From Candidatus Gastranaerophilales bacterium (GTDB lineage Bacteria > Cyanobacteriota > Vampirovibrionia > Gastranaerophilales > Gastranaerophilaceae), in NCBI GenBank assembly GCA_944325315.1, contig CALVAA010000003.1:1-64000 (forward strand): a stretch of DNA of 64,000 nt, read 5' to 3'. The translations under genes and the position numbers were made by a program. Of the stretch, positions 14,919 through 24,609 are shown piece by piece; the first letter of the stretch is position 1; each line of letters starts with the position of its first letter. Below the pieces are notes generated by a model, which saw only the letters and a list, made by a program, of their open reading frames with translations, had not been told where the DNA came from and made no database searches.

Positions 14919-17498
14919 ATGACAAACGCTTTAGTGCAAAATACAGATAAACAATCAAGTGCAATAGATTTATTACTTCAATCAAATAATACTTTGAATG
15001 CAAGCCGAAACTACAAAAATGAAGACAGCAAATTTTCAAATATTATAAATAATCTTGAAGCAAAAACCAATAAAATGCAAAGCGATATAGAAAAAAGTGC
15101 GCAAAAAACAAACACAAGTTCAATAAACAAAAAAATTTTTGATAATAAGCAAGATGATGCAAAAAGAAATATTGGAAAAGACAAAGAAGCTTTAAGTGTA
15201 CAAAAAGAAAACGTACAAAAACAAGATAAAAAAAATACGCAAACTTTTGAAAAAAATATTATTTCAAAAGAGAAGTCTTCTGTTGAAACAGCAAAAATCA
15301 ATAACCAAAAACAAAACACTACAGCAGATGAAAAGATAGAAAATCAACCGATAAAAATAAAGAAAGAAGATATTTCAAAAGATACGGACATAAATAATAG
15401 CTCACCTGTAGAGTCATCACCTGTTTTTTTAGATGAAAAAACCGATATTGAACCGGATGAAATCCAAAGTGAAACTTTAGATACAGATATAAATATTAAC
15501 GATATTTTAAATCAAATTCAATTAATAGTTCAAAACAATCCGGATATTAAAAATTCGGAAATTAAAGCCGAACTTGAAGAGTTCTTTCAAAGTGAAAAAA
15601 TAAATAGCTCAATTGAAAACTTTGTTGAGGAAATTTCATCAAGTCTTAATAATACCGATTTATCCAACCGGGAAAAACAAGAGGTGTTAACAAATACTTT
15701 AGATGAATTAAAAGATGTTTTTTCGGATATTTTAAATAATTCTGAAACTGTTAAATTTGATGATATTACAACAGAATTAAAAAATCAAATTGCAACTCTG
15801 AAAGAAGATTCGATAAATAAAATTCAAAACAATATTGAAGATATTGTTGAAAAAAACGAAAAAACCGACATAGAAGTTGATTTTACCGCAGATATAAAAG
15901 AAGTAACAGAACAAGTAAATGAAAAACTTGAAAATCTTGCCGATAAAATTGCGGACGTTATTAAAAATGATGATATTGAAAGCTTGGAACAATTGGAAGA
16001 TGAAATAAATTCAATCCTCGATGAAGTTCAAAATAATATAGAAATCTCATTTGATGATAAAAAAACAAAAAATATCACACAAGATGATAAAAGAGAATTG
16101 AATAATATATTGGATACAATTGAAAACCTCTATTTGCAATTAAAAAATATAAAAACCGCATCGGATACAGTTGAAAAAGCTGACTCGAATATAAATGACG
16201 ATGTTATTGAAGTTGACTTTTTAAAAAATATAAATCAAATGACAGATAATTCAAAAACAAATGAAACCGTTTCGTCTAAAACTACAAAAACTGACGATAA
16301 AACTAAAGAAATAGTTGAGCTTTTGGATAATTTGCAAAATGAAAGTGAATTAGAAGAAAATACTTTAGAAACAGATAAAAAAATATCAAGCAGTGAATTA
16401 AAAGATACAGAAGACAATAAAATACAATATCAAACAGATGATTATATAATTGATGATGTGTCGGGTGAAACCGATACAAAAGAATCCCAAAATAATAATC
16501 AAAACAGCAAAAATAATACAATTGATGCAATAGACGGGTTTGAAAATGTTGGCCGTAACAATAACGGTAATTTAAGAAATCAAAACGAAAACAATTTTAA
16601 ACAACAAGGGGATTTTCAAGACAATATACAAGAAGATGTTTTAATAGAAGATACAAATAATATTGATATTGAAAATAATGTGCAAACAGATATTAAGACG
16701 TCTGAAACAAAAACAAAAAACAAAGTCGATATTGATGAAATTGAAGCAAATCTTGAAAAAATTGCAAAAATTAAAAACATTATGCAAGATATGATGCTTG
16801 AAGCTAAATCTTCAACAATATCATACCAATCCGGAGCATTGAGTGTGGCTGATGAGGTTGCAAAACTTGCGATGAATGAAACAACTTCATTAAATCCGGT
16901 AACTTCAGTCCACGGCGCAATTACTTACGACAGTTTAAACAGTGAAACATCAGTCATTAAAAATGCAGCGGGTTTAATGAAGAATTTTAATACTGCTAAC
17001 AGCGAAGAAACCATGAGTGATGTTTTAAATCAATTAACAAATAAAATTAGCCAAATGAAAGATAGTTCCGCTCAAAAACTTACTATGGTTTTAAGGCCGA
17101 ACGATTTGGGAAGATTGTCAATTGAGCTTACAAATACCCATTTAGGACTTTCAACACACATTCTTGCGCAGAATGACGATGTAAGAAGTTATATTGAAAA
17201 AAATATTAATAATTTAAGGCAACAGCTTTCTGACGCAGGAATAAATGTTAACAGTATACAAATTAAAACCATGGGACAGGAAGGCTCAAGTAACTATGAA
17301 GGAAATCAAAGCTTTTTAAAAGATCAAAATGACACACAACACGAGCAGAACAATAAAAATAACCAACAAAATTTTAATCAAAACCGGGATAAAAAAGAAA
17401 CCGAGCAAATGCTTTCTTCAATTTCCAATTACGATATGCATTTTGCAAAAGATTTTTCGAGCATTATAAACAAATCAATGAGTTACATTTTAAACTAA
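14919..17498 (+). CDS. fliK: Flagellar hook-length control protein FliK, very large
   Basis: Controls hook length by sampling it during export and switching export specificity through its C-terminal domain. At 859 residues it is about twice the usual FliK size. Residues 1 to about 640 are Asn/Asp/Glu/Lys/Ser-rich, probably disordered, with no cysteine or tryptophan that I can find, as expected for a protein exported unfolded. The Flg_hook domain lies at about 719-786 (KLTMVLRPNDLGRLSIEL ... LRQQLSDAGINV), followed by a 73-residue polar tail. It is flanked by fliJ and flgD. Confidence 0.85.
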   Translation: MTNALVQNTDKQSSAIDLLLQSNNTLNASRNYKNEDSKFSNIINNLEAKTNKMQSDIEKSAQKTNTSSINKKIFDNKQDDAKRNIGKDKEALSVQKENVQKQDKKNTQTFEKNIISKEKSSVETAKINNQKQNTTADEKIENQPIKIKKEDISKDTDINNSSPVESSPVFLDEKTDIEPDEIQSETLDTDININDILNQIQLIVQNNPDIKNSEIKAELEEFFQSEKINSSIENFVEEISSSLNNTDLSNREKQEVLTNTLDELKDVFSDILNNSETVKFDDITTELKNQIATLKEDSINKIQNNIEDIVEKNEKTDIEVDFTADIKEVTEQVNEKLENLADKIADVIKNDDIESLEQLEDEINSILDEVQNNIEISFDDKKTKNITQDDKRELNNILDTIENLYLQLKNIKTASDTVEKADSNINDDVIEVDFLKNINQMTDNSKTNETVSSKTTKTDDKTKEIVELLDNLQNESELEENTLETDKKISSSELKDTEDNKIQYQTDDYIIDDVSGETDTKESQNNNQNSKNNTIDAIDGFENVGRNNNGNLRNQNENNFKQQGDFQDNIQEDVLIEDTNNIDIENNVQTDIKTSETKTKNKVDIDEIEANLEKIAKIKNIMQDMMLEAKSSTISYQSGALSVADEVAKLAMNETTSLNPVTSVHGAITYDSLNSETSVIKNAAGLMKNFNTANSEETMSDVLNQLTNKISQMKDSSAQKLTMVLRPNDLGRLSIELTNTHLGLSTHILAQNDDVRSYIEKNINNLRQQLSDAGINVNSIQIKTMGQEGSSNYEGNQSFLKDQNDTQHEQNNKNNQQNFNQNRDKKETEQMLSSISNYDMHFAKDFSSIINKSMSYILN

Positions 17499-17512
17499 TA
17501 AGGGAAATAAAT

Positions 17513-18136
17513 ATGACTTCATCCGTACAAAATGAAATAACAAATTTACAAAACAATACTCAAATAAACAAAGCAAGCCAGCCAAAGACCCATTCGGATA
17601 CAATAACAGGGGATGATTTTTTATATCTTTTAACTCAACAGCTTCAATATCAAGACCCTTTGAATCCTATGGACAACACGGATATGCTTGCTCAGGAAGC
17701 ACAGTTTGCTTCATTGGAACAATTGGAGTCGCTTTCATCAAGTTTTTCGCACTTTGCAAATGTTTTTCAGGCAAGTTCTCTTATGGGACAGGTTGTTGAA
17801 GTTCAAGGAAGTGACGGATCTGTTGTGGGTACTGTAGAATACATTGACTACAGAGATGCAAACGGAGCTTGTGTGAGTATTGACGGGCAACTTTATCCTA
17901 TATCAAATATTATGAAAGTGTACCCGGAAGGGACTGATCCTTCCGCACCGACTGACGGAACCGGTGATTTGGGATCTGTAGATGATACAGAAGATGTCGA
18001 TAACAGTCAAGATACCGATAAAACGGAAGATGCCGGCAGTGATTCGACAGCAACTACGAGCGGTCAGGCACTTTTAGAATCAATCAATGAAAATATAAGC
18101 AAAATTGCAAATAAATTAAAAGAATATATCAAATAG
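17513..18136 (+). CDS. flgD: Flagellar hook cap protein FlgD
   Basis: Scaffold for hook assembly, 207 residues. The conserved N-terminal part carries DDFLYLLTQQLQYQDPLNPMD and the TDMLAQEAQFASLEQLE segment. A short beta domain (about 90-140) follows. The usual Ig-like part appears reduced, and residues about 145-185 are an Asp/Thr-rich linker ending in a C-terminal amphipathic helix. The linker is unusual for FlgD. A Shine-Dalgarno (AAGGGAAATA) precedes the ATG. Confidence 0.88.
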   Translation: MTSSVQNEITNLQNNTQINKASQPKTHSDTITGDDFLYLLTQQLQYQDPLNPMDNTDMLAQEAQFASLEQLESLSSSFSHFANVFQASSLMGQVVEVQGSDGSVVGTVEYIDYRDANGACVSIDGQLYPISNIMKVYPEGTDPSAPTDGTGDLGSVDDTEDVDNSQDTDKTEDAGSDSTATTSGQALLESINENISKIANKLKEYIK

Positions 18137-18177
18137 TAAAACGAAGAATGGACAATAAAGAAAGGATGAAAAACTAA

Positions 18178-19587
18178 ATGACCCAGGCACTATTTACCTC
18201 CATGACAGGTTTAAATGCAGGAACTCAACAACTTACGGTCGTATCTGATAACGTTGCAAATATGAACACAACTGCATACAAGACTTCTCGTGTGGATTTT
18301 CAAGACATTTGGTATCAAACCACAACCGGCGGAACGAATTCGACAAGAAACTCCGGCGGAACTAACCCGTATCAAATCGGGGTTGGTGTTAAGTCAGCTT
18401 CAATCACTAAAGATATGAGTGCGTCAAGCATTAATACAACAGGCAGAGCTGGTGATATGGCGATTCAGGGAAATGGTTGGTTTACCGTAGTAAATTCTGA
18501 TGGAGCGGTATTGCTTACAAGAGACGGTACTTTTTCTCTTGATGAAAACGGATATTTATGTACTGCAAACGGATGTAAGGTTTTAGGTATGGATGATAAC
18601 ACTTCTCTTACAAGAAGTGATATACCTATTAAATTTCCGATGTCAATTAAAGTTATTGAACAAGCAACTCCCGCTGACAGGTTCGGAGATTTATTCGTAG
18701 ATGATTTAAACGGAGTCCAATTGACAGGCGGTACTTTTAATACAACGGTAACTCTTGATGATGGTACTACCGTTAAAGTTGCTGTAGATATAGGTGATGT
18801 TGAAGGAAAGGATGTTAACGGAATCGTTGCCGCTATTAATGCTTCAAACATTCAAAACGAAGACGGACAGCAATATGCCGTAAGCGATTATTTCCAAGCA
18901 ACGGTTGTAGACGGCGCAATCCAATTTACACCCAAAAATAATGCAACGTCTATTAAATTCGAATCAGGCGGAACTTCTAATTTTGTTGCTCAGACAAAAC
19001 TTGCAAGTATGCCTCAAAATGAAGACGGTAGCTATACAACAAAAGTAATGAATAAATCCGCAACAATAACTGACGTTGACGATGTTACATCGGATATGAC
19101 AAAAAACTATAAAAGTTTTTCGGTTGGTGTAGACGGACTTGTAACAGTGACTTATTCGGATGGGTCTACGTTAAGTGTTGAGACAAACGAAGACGGTTCA
19201 ACATTTTTTACCTATACCGACTCTGAAGGCTACAAAATTGATGATGATATTCAAAATACGGGAAATGCTTCGTTGTATGTGAACCCGAATATGTTGGTTA
19301 AAGCAAATATGCAGCTTCAAATGGCTAAAGTTACAAATGACAATGGTCTTGTTGCTGTCGGAAATAACCAATATGAAATTGGTGTAAATAGTGGCGAAGT
19401 TATATATTCTGCTGCAAACGTAAACGGTGTTGGTGCTATTGCAACCGGAGCATTAGAAACATCAAATGTTGATCTTGCGCAGCAGTTTTCGAATATGATT
19501 CTTGCACAAAGATTGGTTCAAGCTAACTCTCAAGTATTTTCAAGCGCAAACAGTCTGCTTGAAACACTTGTTTATCTTGGCCAATAA
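18178..19587 (+). CDS. flgE: Flagellar hook protein FlgE
   Basis: Structural subunit of the hook, 469 residues. The N-terminal D0 region shows MTGLNAGTQQLTVVSDNVAN and NTTAYKTSRVDFQD, as in all rod/hook proteins. The C-terminal helix reads ETSNVDLAQQFSNMILAQRL followed by QANSQVFSSANSLLETLVYL. The central domains (about 140-400) are Asp/Thr/Gly-rich beta structure with calcium-loop-like DxDG segments. It follows flgD and is closed by a strong terminator. Confidence 0.95.
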   Translation: MTQALFTSMTGLNAGTQQLTVVSDNVANMNTTAYKTSRVDFQDIWYQTTTGGTNSTRNSGGTNPYQIGVGVKSASITKDMSASSINTTGRAGDMAIQGNGWFTVVNSDGAVLLTRDGTFSLDENGYLCTANGCKVLGMDDNTSLTRSDIPIKFPMSIKVIEQATPADRFGDLFVDDLNGVQLTGGTFNTTVTLDDGTTVKVAVDIGDVEGKDVNGIVAAINASNIQNEDGQQYAVSDYFQATVVDGAIQFTPKNNATSIKFESGGTSNFVAQTKLASMPQNEDGSYTTKVMNKSATITDVDDVTSDMTKNYKSFSVGVDGLVTVTYSDGSTLSVETNEDGSTFFTYTDSEGYKIDDDIQNTGNASLYVNPNMLVKANMQLQMAKVTNDNGLVAVGNNQYEIGVNSGEVIYSAANVNGVGAIATGALETSNVDLAQQFSNMILAQRLVQANSQVFSSANSLLETLVYLGQ

Positions 19588-19621
19588 TATTTTTTCTTTA
19601 TTCTCTTTATTGTCTTAATTT

Positions 19622-19649
19622 AAAAAGCGCTTTGACTAAAGCGCTTTTT
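19622..19649 (+). terminator. Terminator of the flagellar hook operon
   Basis: AAAAAGCGCTTT and AAAGCGCTTTTT form a 12-bp stem around a GACT loop, followed by further T residues: a textbook intrinsic terminator 34 bases after the flgE stop. Confidence 0.9.
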
Positions 19650-19779
19650 TATTTTGGATTGTATGATTTAGTTTGTGGTTTTATAGTGTTTGATAGTTTT
19701 TTTACCCGGTCAATATTTGCAAGATTCAACAAAGTTTTATTCACTATCAAAAAAAAATTATTACCTGTCTTTTAAACTT

Positions 19780-21429
19780 ATGAAAATAAACACAATAAAT
19801 TTAACCCCATTTACGTCATATAAAAATACCGGATTCAAGCAGCTGGGAATAAAAAACAGTCCAAAAGACAACAAACCCAATGTCTCTTTTAGCAAGTATG
19901 ATGCTATGTTTGAATACAACTTTTATGAATATTCAAAAAAGGCAGTTGAAAAAGATATAAGCCAAATAGTGCCAGGAGGGTACGAACTTTTAGACAAACA
20001 GGCAAAAATTATAAATAAAAAGTTACTTAAAGGAACTGTTGAATCATCTTATCTTGAAATGCTTTTAGAGACAGTTAAATCCGATAAACTTCCAACTTTA
20101 ATGTTGTATAATATAAAAAGTGATACGCAATTAAATCAAAATGTAAAAGACGATCTTGATATTTTGTATGATTGTTTTTGTGCTAAAAAAGACCCAAAGG
20201 ATGCATTTTGCGCTGAATTTGATTCAGAGACCGACGCAGATAAAAATACAAAAACCGGTGATGTTTTTGTTTTAAAAGATTGTCCTTTTATTAAAATTAA
20301 GGCAAAAAACGGAATCGAAGAACTTTTTATTACAAAAGATTCTTATCTTGAACTTTTCCCCCCGATTGAAAGATATGCTCCGCTGCAATCCATGAGAGGA
20401 GATTGCTATTTGATTGCCGCTTATAACTCTGTTTTTCAAAATTCTTATTCAAGAGATATGATTTTAAAGATGTTCAGGCAAGATAGCGAAGGCAATATTT
20501 TTGTAAGCTGGGGATATGAAAAAGATAAAAACGGCAATATTTCAACTAAAGGAATTGAAAAAAAGATATACCCTGAAGCTTTGGAAAGCAAGATAGAAAA
20601 AAATCCTTTCTATTATTGTTTTGTCCCGGATGCCCTAAAGGCAATAGAGTTGCTTTTAGATAAGCAAAGGGCTTTTCAAACTTATAAAAAGATAAATGAA
20701 TTTTTTAAAGAAGTTCAAATATCAAACGAATTTAATGAGTTTTGTTATACAACAAGAGAAGTTGAGCTTTTTAAAAAGTTTGCATCGGGAATATTAGCTA
20801 AAGGTTTTAGCGAAAGTGAAGCAGAGAAATTTGCTTCGACAGATATAACAAGAAAGTTTTTTTGCATTAACAAAGATACAACTTCAAGATTTTTGCGTGT
20901 ATTGAAAAAAATTTCAAAAAAAAGAGAAATTCAGCCTGAAAATCTGAAAAAATGCAGTGAAGAAGAAATGGAATATTTGACTTTGGTTTTTGGAAGATAC
21001 TTAAATTATTTTAAAAGCAAAAAAGGCAATTCCAAAAGACTTTTTGAAGAAATTCTACCAATAAACTGCTATAAATATTTATTTGATGACGATTTCATTT
21101 ACAAAAATACCGGAGGAGATCCGAGAGAATTTTATGACAAACTTGATATGTATACGGAATCTTTTTTTGTTAATTCAAAAGAATTCTATAGATTTTTAAA
21201 GAATATAAAAAATAATGAAAATTATAAAAAAGACTATATCTTTACCGCTTCAACAGATACGGAATGCAAAAATAAATTTTTCAGAAAAAATCATACCTAT
21301 AATATAGAATTTGATGAAAACTTTAATTTTAAAGTAACAGATCCGCACAATTGTGCAGCTGTGACAACTCTTAACGAACAAGAGTTTGTTTCTTTGTTTA
21401 CGGTTTTATTTGCAGGCTTTATTCCTTAA
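19780..21429 (+). CDS. Calpain-like (family C2) cysteine protease
   Basis: With the start at 19780 the protein has 549 residues. Residues about 190-240 carry the calpain active-site context: Gln203-x3-Gly-Asp-Cys209-Tyr-Leu, the oxyanion Gln and nucleophile Cys. Near the C-terminus His505 (NHTYNI) is followed by a hydrophobic strand and TDPHN, where calpains have an NPW motif; Asp521 or Asn524 could be the third catalytic residue. No signal peptide or membrane segment is seen. The N-terminal 160 residues are unrecognised. An in-frame TTG at 19690 would add 30 residues but has no ribosome-binding site. It follows the hook operon terminator and overlaps the convergent decarboxylase gene by 11 bases. 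Confidence 0.72.
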   Translation: MKINTINLTPFTSYKNTGFKQLGIKNSPKDNKPNVSFSKYDAMFEYNFYEYSKKAVEKDISQIVPGGYELLDKQAKIINKKLLKGTVESSYLEMLLETVKSDKLPTLMLYNIKSDTQLNQNVKDDLDILYDCFCAKKDPKDAFCAEFDSETDADKNTKTGDVFVLKDCPFIKIKAKNGIEELFITKDSYLELFPPIERYAPLQSMRGDCYLIAAYNSVFQNSYSRDMILKMFRQDSEGNIFVSWGYEKDKNGNISTKGIEKKIYPEALESKIEKNPFYYCFVPDALKAIELLLDKQRAFQTYKKINEFFKEVQISNEFNEFCYTTREVELFKKFASGILAKGFSESEAEKFASTDITRKFFCINKDTTSRFLRVLKKISKKREIQPENLKKCSEEEMEYLTLVFGRYLNYFKSKKGNSKRLFEEILPINCYKYLFDDDFIYKNTGGDPREFYDKLDMYTESFFVNSKEFYRFLKNIKNNENYKKDYIFTASTDTECKNKFFRKNHTYNIEFDENFNFKVTDPHNCAAVTTLNEQEFVSLFTVLFAGFIP

Positions 21430-22870
21430 TTACTTCAATTTTATCGTTTAAAAATAAATATGGCAGATGCTCTTTTTTTATAATTTCGCCCGGCAGCAAT
21501 ACCGAAATCCCGGGAGGGCAAAGTGCAATAACCTCTGAAGATATTCTTCCTATCGCATCTTCTTTTTTTACGAGTTCTTTTGGAGCAAAATAAGCTTCTC
21601 TTAAATTCATTACAATTTCAGGGTCGATCAAGGGCATAATTTTTACATTGTTTTGGGTCATTTCGTATTTTGTATTTGAAATTTCTCTTAAAGAATTAAT
21701 TAAATATTCAAATTCGCACCTTGTGTTTCCTATGTTTGATAAAATCAAAATGCCTTCATCAGAGGCTGATTCCACTTCAATTCTGTAGTTTTTTTCTAAA
21801 ATATATTCCAACTGAAGTCCCGTTAAGCCCTTTATTTTTATGAAAATTTTGGTTATATCAATGTTTTTGTCATCTAATACGGATAAATTTTTAATTGTTT
21901 TAGATTGTTCTCTAAAATAAAGAGCGTTTTCAATTGCATTATTTAGAAGATTTTGTCCGTATTCGCTTGAAAGATTGGCTCTGGCAGCATCCAAACTAGA
22001 AAGCAATAAAAGGCTTGGGCTTGTTGTATGCAATAATTTTAAAGCATGGCACACTTTTTCTTCATCAAATTTTGAATTTTTTCCTAAATGCAGCATTGAA
22101 GCCTGTGTCATAGCACCGCCTGTTTTGTGCAGAGAATGAACAACGGCGTCCGCTCCAAGTTTAAGCGCTGTTGTCGGTAGTTTTGAATTAAAATTCCATA
22201 AGCTTCCATGGGCTTCATCTACAATCAGGGCTGCTTTATATTTTTTGCATATTTCGCTTATTTTTTTAATATCAGACACAACCCCTTCATAAGTTGGATT
22301 CGTAATCCATACAAGTTTTATGTTTCTGTTGTGTTTTAATTTTTCATCAATTTCATCGGCTTCAATATTTCCAAAAATTGCCCAATCGTTGAGTTTTTTA
22401 GGAATTACCCAATTGACTTTTGCTCCTGAAATTATAAGTCCTGTCAGAACAGACCTGTGACAGTTTCTTCCGATAAGAACTTCATCGTTCGGAGAACTTA
22501 AAGCAAAAGCCAAAGCAAGGTTTGCAATTGTTGAGCCTCCTGTTACAAAAAAAGTTCTTTTAGCTCCGTATGTATAAGCCGCTAAGTCCTGAGCTTCTTT
22601 AATTGCGCCACTTTGCGGGTGAAGTGTGCCTAGGTTGTCAAATTCATCTGTAGTATCAATTTGAAGAAGCTCGTTTCCGACTAATTTACTAAACTTTGGA
22701 TGAACCCCTAAGCCTCTATTGTGCCCCGGGATATGAAAACCTGTCATGGGGCTTTTTTTGTAATTAAGCATAGCATCCACCAAAGGAGTGTGGATATTAT
22801 GGTTAAATTTTTGCACCAAAGTATCTTTAATTGATGAAAATGTAATTTTATTTTGAATTGTATCTGTCAT
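21419..22870 (-). CDS. Orn/Lys/Arg decarboxylase-family PLP enzyme
   Basis: A fold-type I PLP enzyme of 483 residues, probably making a polyamine or its precursor by decarboxylating arginine, ornithine or lysine. PGHNRG near the start, TGGSTIANLA, the PLP-nitrogen VDEAHGSLW and the Schiff-base lysine in SLHKTGGAM are all present. The length and the lack of an N-terminal wing domain match the short SpeA/YaaO-type enzymes. The start at 22870 (MTDTIQ) is preferred over 22879, because TGT-AATAAT lies 7 bases before it; substrate preference is not decidable here. Confidence 0.88.
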   Translation of the reverse strand: MTDTIQNKITFSSIKDTLVQKFNHNIHTPLVDAMLNYKKSPMTGFHIPGHNRGLGVHPKFSKLVGNELLQIDTTDEFDNLGTLHPQSGAIKEAQDLAAYTYGAKRTFFVTGGSTIANLALAFALSSPNDEVLIGRNCHRSVLTGLIISGAKVNWVIPKKLNDWAIFGNIEADEIDEKLKHNRNIKLVWITNPTYEGVVSDIKKISEICKKYKAALIVDEAHGSLWNFNSKLPTTALKLGADAVVHSLHKTGGAMTQASMLHLGKNSKFDEEKVCHALKLLHTTSPSLLLLSSLDAARANLSSEYGQNLLNNAIENALYFREQSKTIKNLSVLDDKNIDITKIFIKIKGLTGLQLEYILEKNYRIEVESASDEGILILSNIGNTRCEFEYLINSLREISNTKYEMTQNNVKIMPLIDPEIVMNLREAYFAPKELVKKEDAIGRISSEVIALCPPGISVLLPGEIIKKEHLPYLFLNDKIEVIKE

Positions 22871-22897
22871 AAAAAACATTATTACATAAAAATAAAT

Positions 22898-23569
22898 TTA
22901 TAACAGATTTAAAAATTTATGGACCTGAGGGATGAGCCTTATGTTTTGATATTTTGAATAAAATTTTTCAAAAATATTGTTCAAGTCAATTTCATTATCC
23001 ATAGGCATTTTGGGTTGCAAAACAAGTAAGGTGTTGTGTTTTTTGACTAAATCAATGCAAGTGTTTATTTCATTATCTTCAATGTTTTTGTCAAAGACAA
23101 CCTTGGCAAAAGCCTCTTTTTTTGAAGCTATATTTAAAAATTTTTCATTATCCAAAAAACGGCTGTCTTCTTTTGTCGTACTTTTTAATTTGATATCCAT
23201 TGAGATAATATCAATATAATTTATTATTTCTTCAAGCTCCAAATAAAGCGTTCCGTTTGTTTCGAGGTAGATTTTTTGATTTAATTTTTCTTTATAATTT
23301 TCTAAAAACTCTTTTAAGAAACCAACCTCGCATAAAGGTTCTCCTCCCGTCAGGCTTATAGCTTCAGTGTTTTTGTTTTTTAGTTCATAAAAAAGATTTT
23401 CCGTCGTATATTTTTTTGCTTTTTTATAATCAAAATCCGTATCGCAAAAGCTGCAATTTAAATTACAACCGCAAAACCTCACAAACGTGTGAAATGAGCC
23501 GACATAAGGGCCTTCACCTTGAATTGAATCAAAAATTTCTCTGATATGGGCGCTAGATTGATTGTGCAT
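22898..23569 (-). CDS. queE: 7-carboxy-7-deazaguanine synthase
   Basis: A radical-SAM enzyme converting CPH4 to CDG in queuosine/preQ0 synthesis, 223 residues. The opening FDSIQGEGPYVGSFHTFVRF and the cluster motif CGCNLNCSFC (CxxxCxxC-like) are diagnostic, followed by SLTGGEPL. No other queuosine genes lie beside it. It overlaps the DnaJ-like gene by 17 bases and would be co-transcribed with it. Confidence 0.92.
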   Translation of the reverse strand: MHNQSSAHIREIFDSIQGEGPYVGSFHTFVRFCGCNLNCSFCDTDFDYKKAKKYTTENLFYELKNKNTEAISLTGGEPLCEVGFLKEFLENYKEKLNQKIYLETNGTLYLELEEIINYIDIISMDIKLKSTTKEDSRFLDNEKFLNIASKKEAFAKVVFDKNIEDNEINTCIDLVKKHNTLLVLQPKMPMDNEIDLNNIFEKFYSKYQNIRLIPQVHKFLNLL

Positions 23570-24500
23570 TTTTCTTTTTTGAATTAATTTCTTTTAATTT
23601 TTCATACAATTTGTATTCGTCGTTTGAAATTTCAGATGGTATTTGAATTATAACTTTTGTAATTTGCTCACCTTTTTTGTTTGTTTTTTCATTCAAAACG
23701 CCGACATCAATCAGTTTAAAACTTTGGTTTGATTTTGTCAAAGGCGGAATTTTAATAACGGCTTCGCCCCATAGAGTGGGAACTTTAATATTCCCTCCTA
23801 AAACAGCTGTATAAGGACTTATTTCAACTTCATTATAGACAATCCCGTCTTTAACCGTTAAATCATCTTTTTTTGTAATGTTAACAACAATATATAAGTC
23901 CCCCGGCTGACCGTTGAATTCTCCTTCAGAACCTTCTTGTTTTAGGCGGAGCTTTGTTTTGTCTTTAATTTTTGGCGGAATCTTAACCGTAATTTTTTTA
24001 TTTAGGGTTTTTTCCCCTAAGCCGTTACAGTATGAACATTTTTGACCGTTTGCAAATTTTTTGCCCAAACATTTTGGACAAATTGAAGATTTGGCTATAT
24101 TAACGCTTCTGTATGTTCCAAGGAGTGCTTCCTGGTAGTCTATTTCAACATTTACGGTAATATCGCTTCCTTTTTTTGGCTTTTTTGTTTTTTTATTTTC
24201 TGTTTTTTTGAAAATATCATAAAAACTATATCCGCTTGATTCCGAAGTTTTGTAATTTTGGTGAGGTTTTTTATTGTATACCTCTTTATTTGTGTTTCTT
24301 AATTTGTCATAATTTTTTCTTTTTTCATCATCTAAAAGAATTTCTGCGGCTTTATTTATTTCTTTAAATATATTTTCTGCTTCCAATGATGAATTTATAT
24401 CCGGATGATACATTTTGACGAGTTTTTTGAACTGTTTTTTAATTTCATCTTTGGAAGCGTTTTCGCAAATGTTTAATATTTCATAATAACTTTTCAACAT
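23553..24500 (-). CDS. DnaJ-like co-chaperone with a half zinc finger
   Basis: With the start at 24500 (MLKSYYEIL) the protein has 315 residues. An N-terminal J-domain carries the HPD motif (32-34) that stimulates DnaK. A Lys/Ser-rich linker replaces a clear G/F region. Only two CxxC motifs are present (141-144 and 155-158) instead of the four in DnaJ, so at most one zinc site forms. Two C-terminal substrate-binding beta domains follow from about 165, with GQPGDLYI. It is intermediate between DnaJ and CbpA. A TTG-initiated extension to 24554 is unlikely. Confidence 0.85.
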   Translation of the reverse strand: MLKSYYEILNICENASKDEIKKQFKKLVKMYHPDINSSLEAENIFKEINKAAEILLDDEKRKNYDKLRNTNKEVYNKKPHQNYKTSESSGYSFYDIFKKTENKKTKKPKKGSDITVNVEIDYQEALLGTYRSVNIAKSSICPKCLGKKFANGQKCSYCNGLGEKTLNKKITVKIPPKIKDKTKLRLKQEGSEGEFNGQPGDLYIVVNITKKDDLTVKDGIVYNEVEISPYTAVLGGNIKVPTLWGEAVIKIPPLTKSNQSFKLIDVGVLNEKTNKKGEQITKVIIQIPSEISNDEYKLYEKLKEINSKKKNAQSI

Positions 24501-24597
24501 GGAAATACTCTTTTTTATTACTTTAATTATTTTTTTAAAAAAATCCAATGCCAACTTTAATTAATTACTAAAAGCAAATTTTTTTATTTATAAGCAT

Positions 24598-24603
24598 TAA
24601 TCT
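24598..24603 (+). promoter_or_regulatory. -10 TAATCT, leaderless start
   Basis: TAATCT is followed by TAATGT and the ATG at 24610, a 6-base gap. No Shine-Dalgarno precedes this start. The match to the -10 consensus is moderate. Confidence 0.45.
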
Positions 24604-24609
24604 TAATGT

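Noticed and set aside
15000-16800. Low-complexity stretch of FliK as a repeat or CRISPR-like array
   Set aside because: There are no direct repeats of constant length with spacers; it is compositional bias within one open frame.
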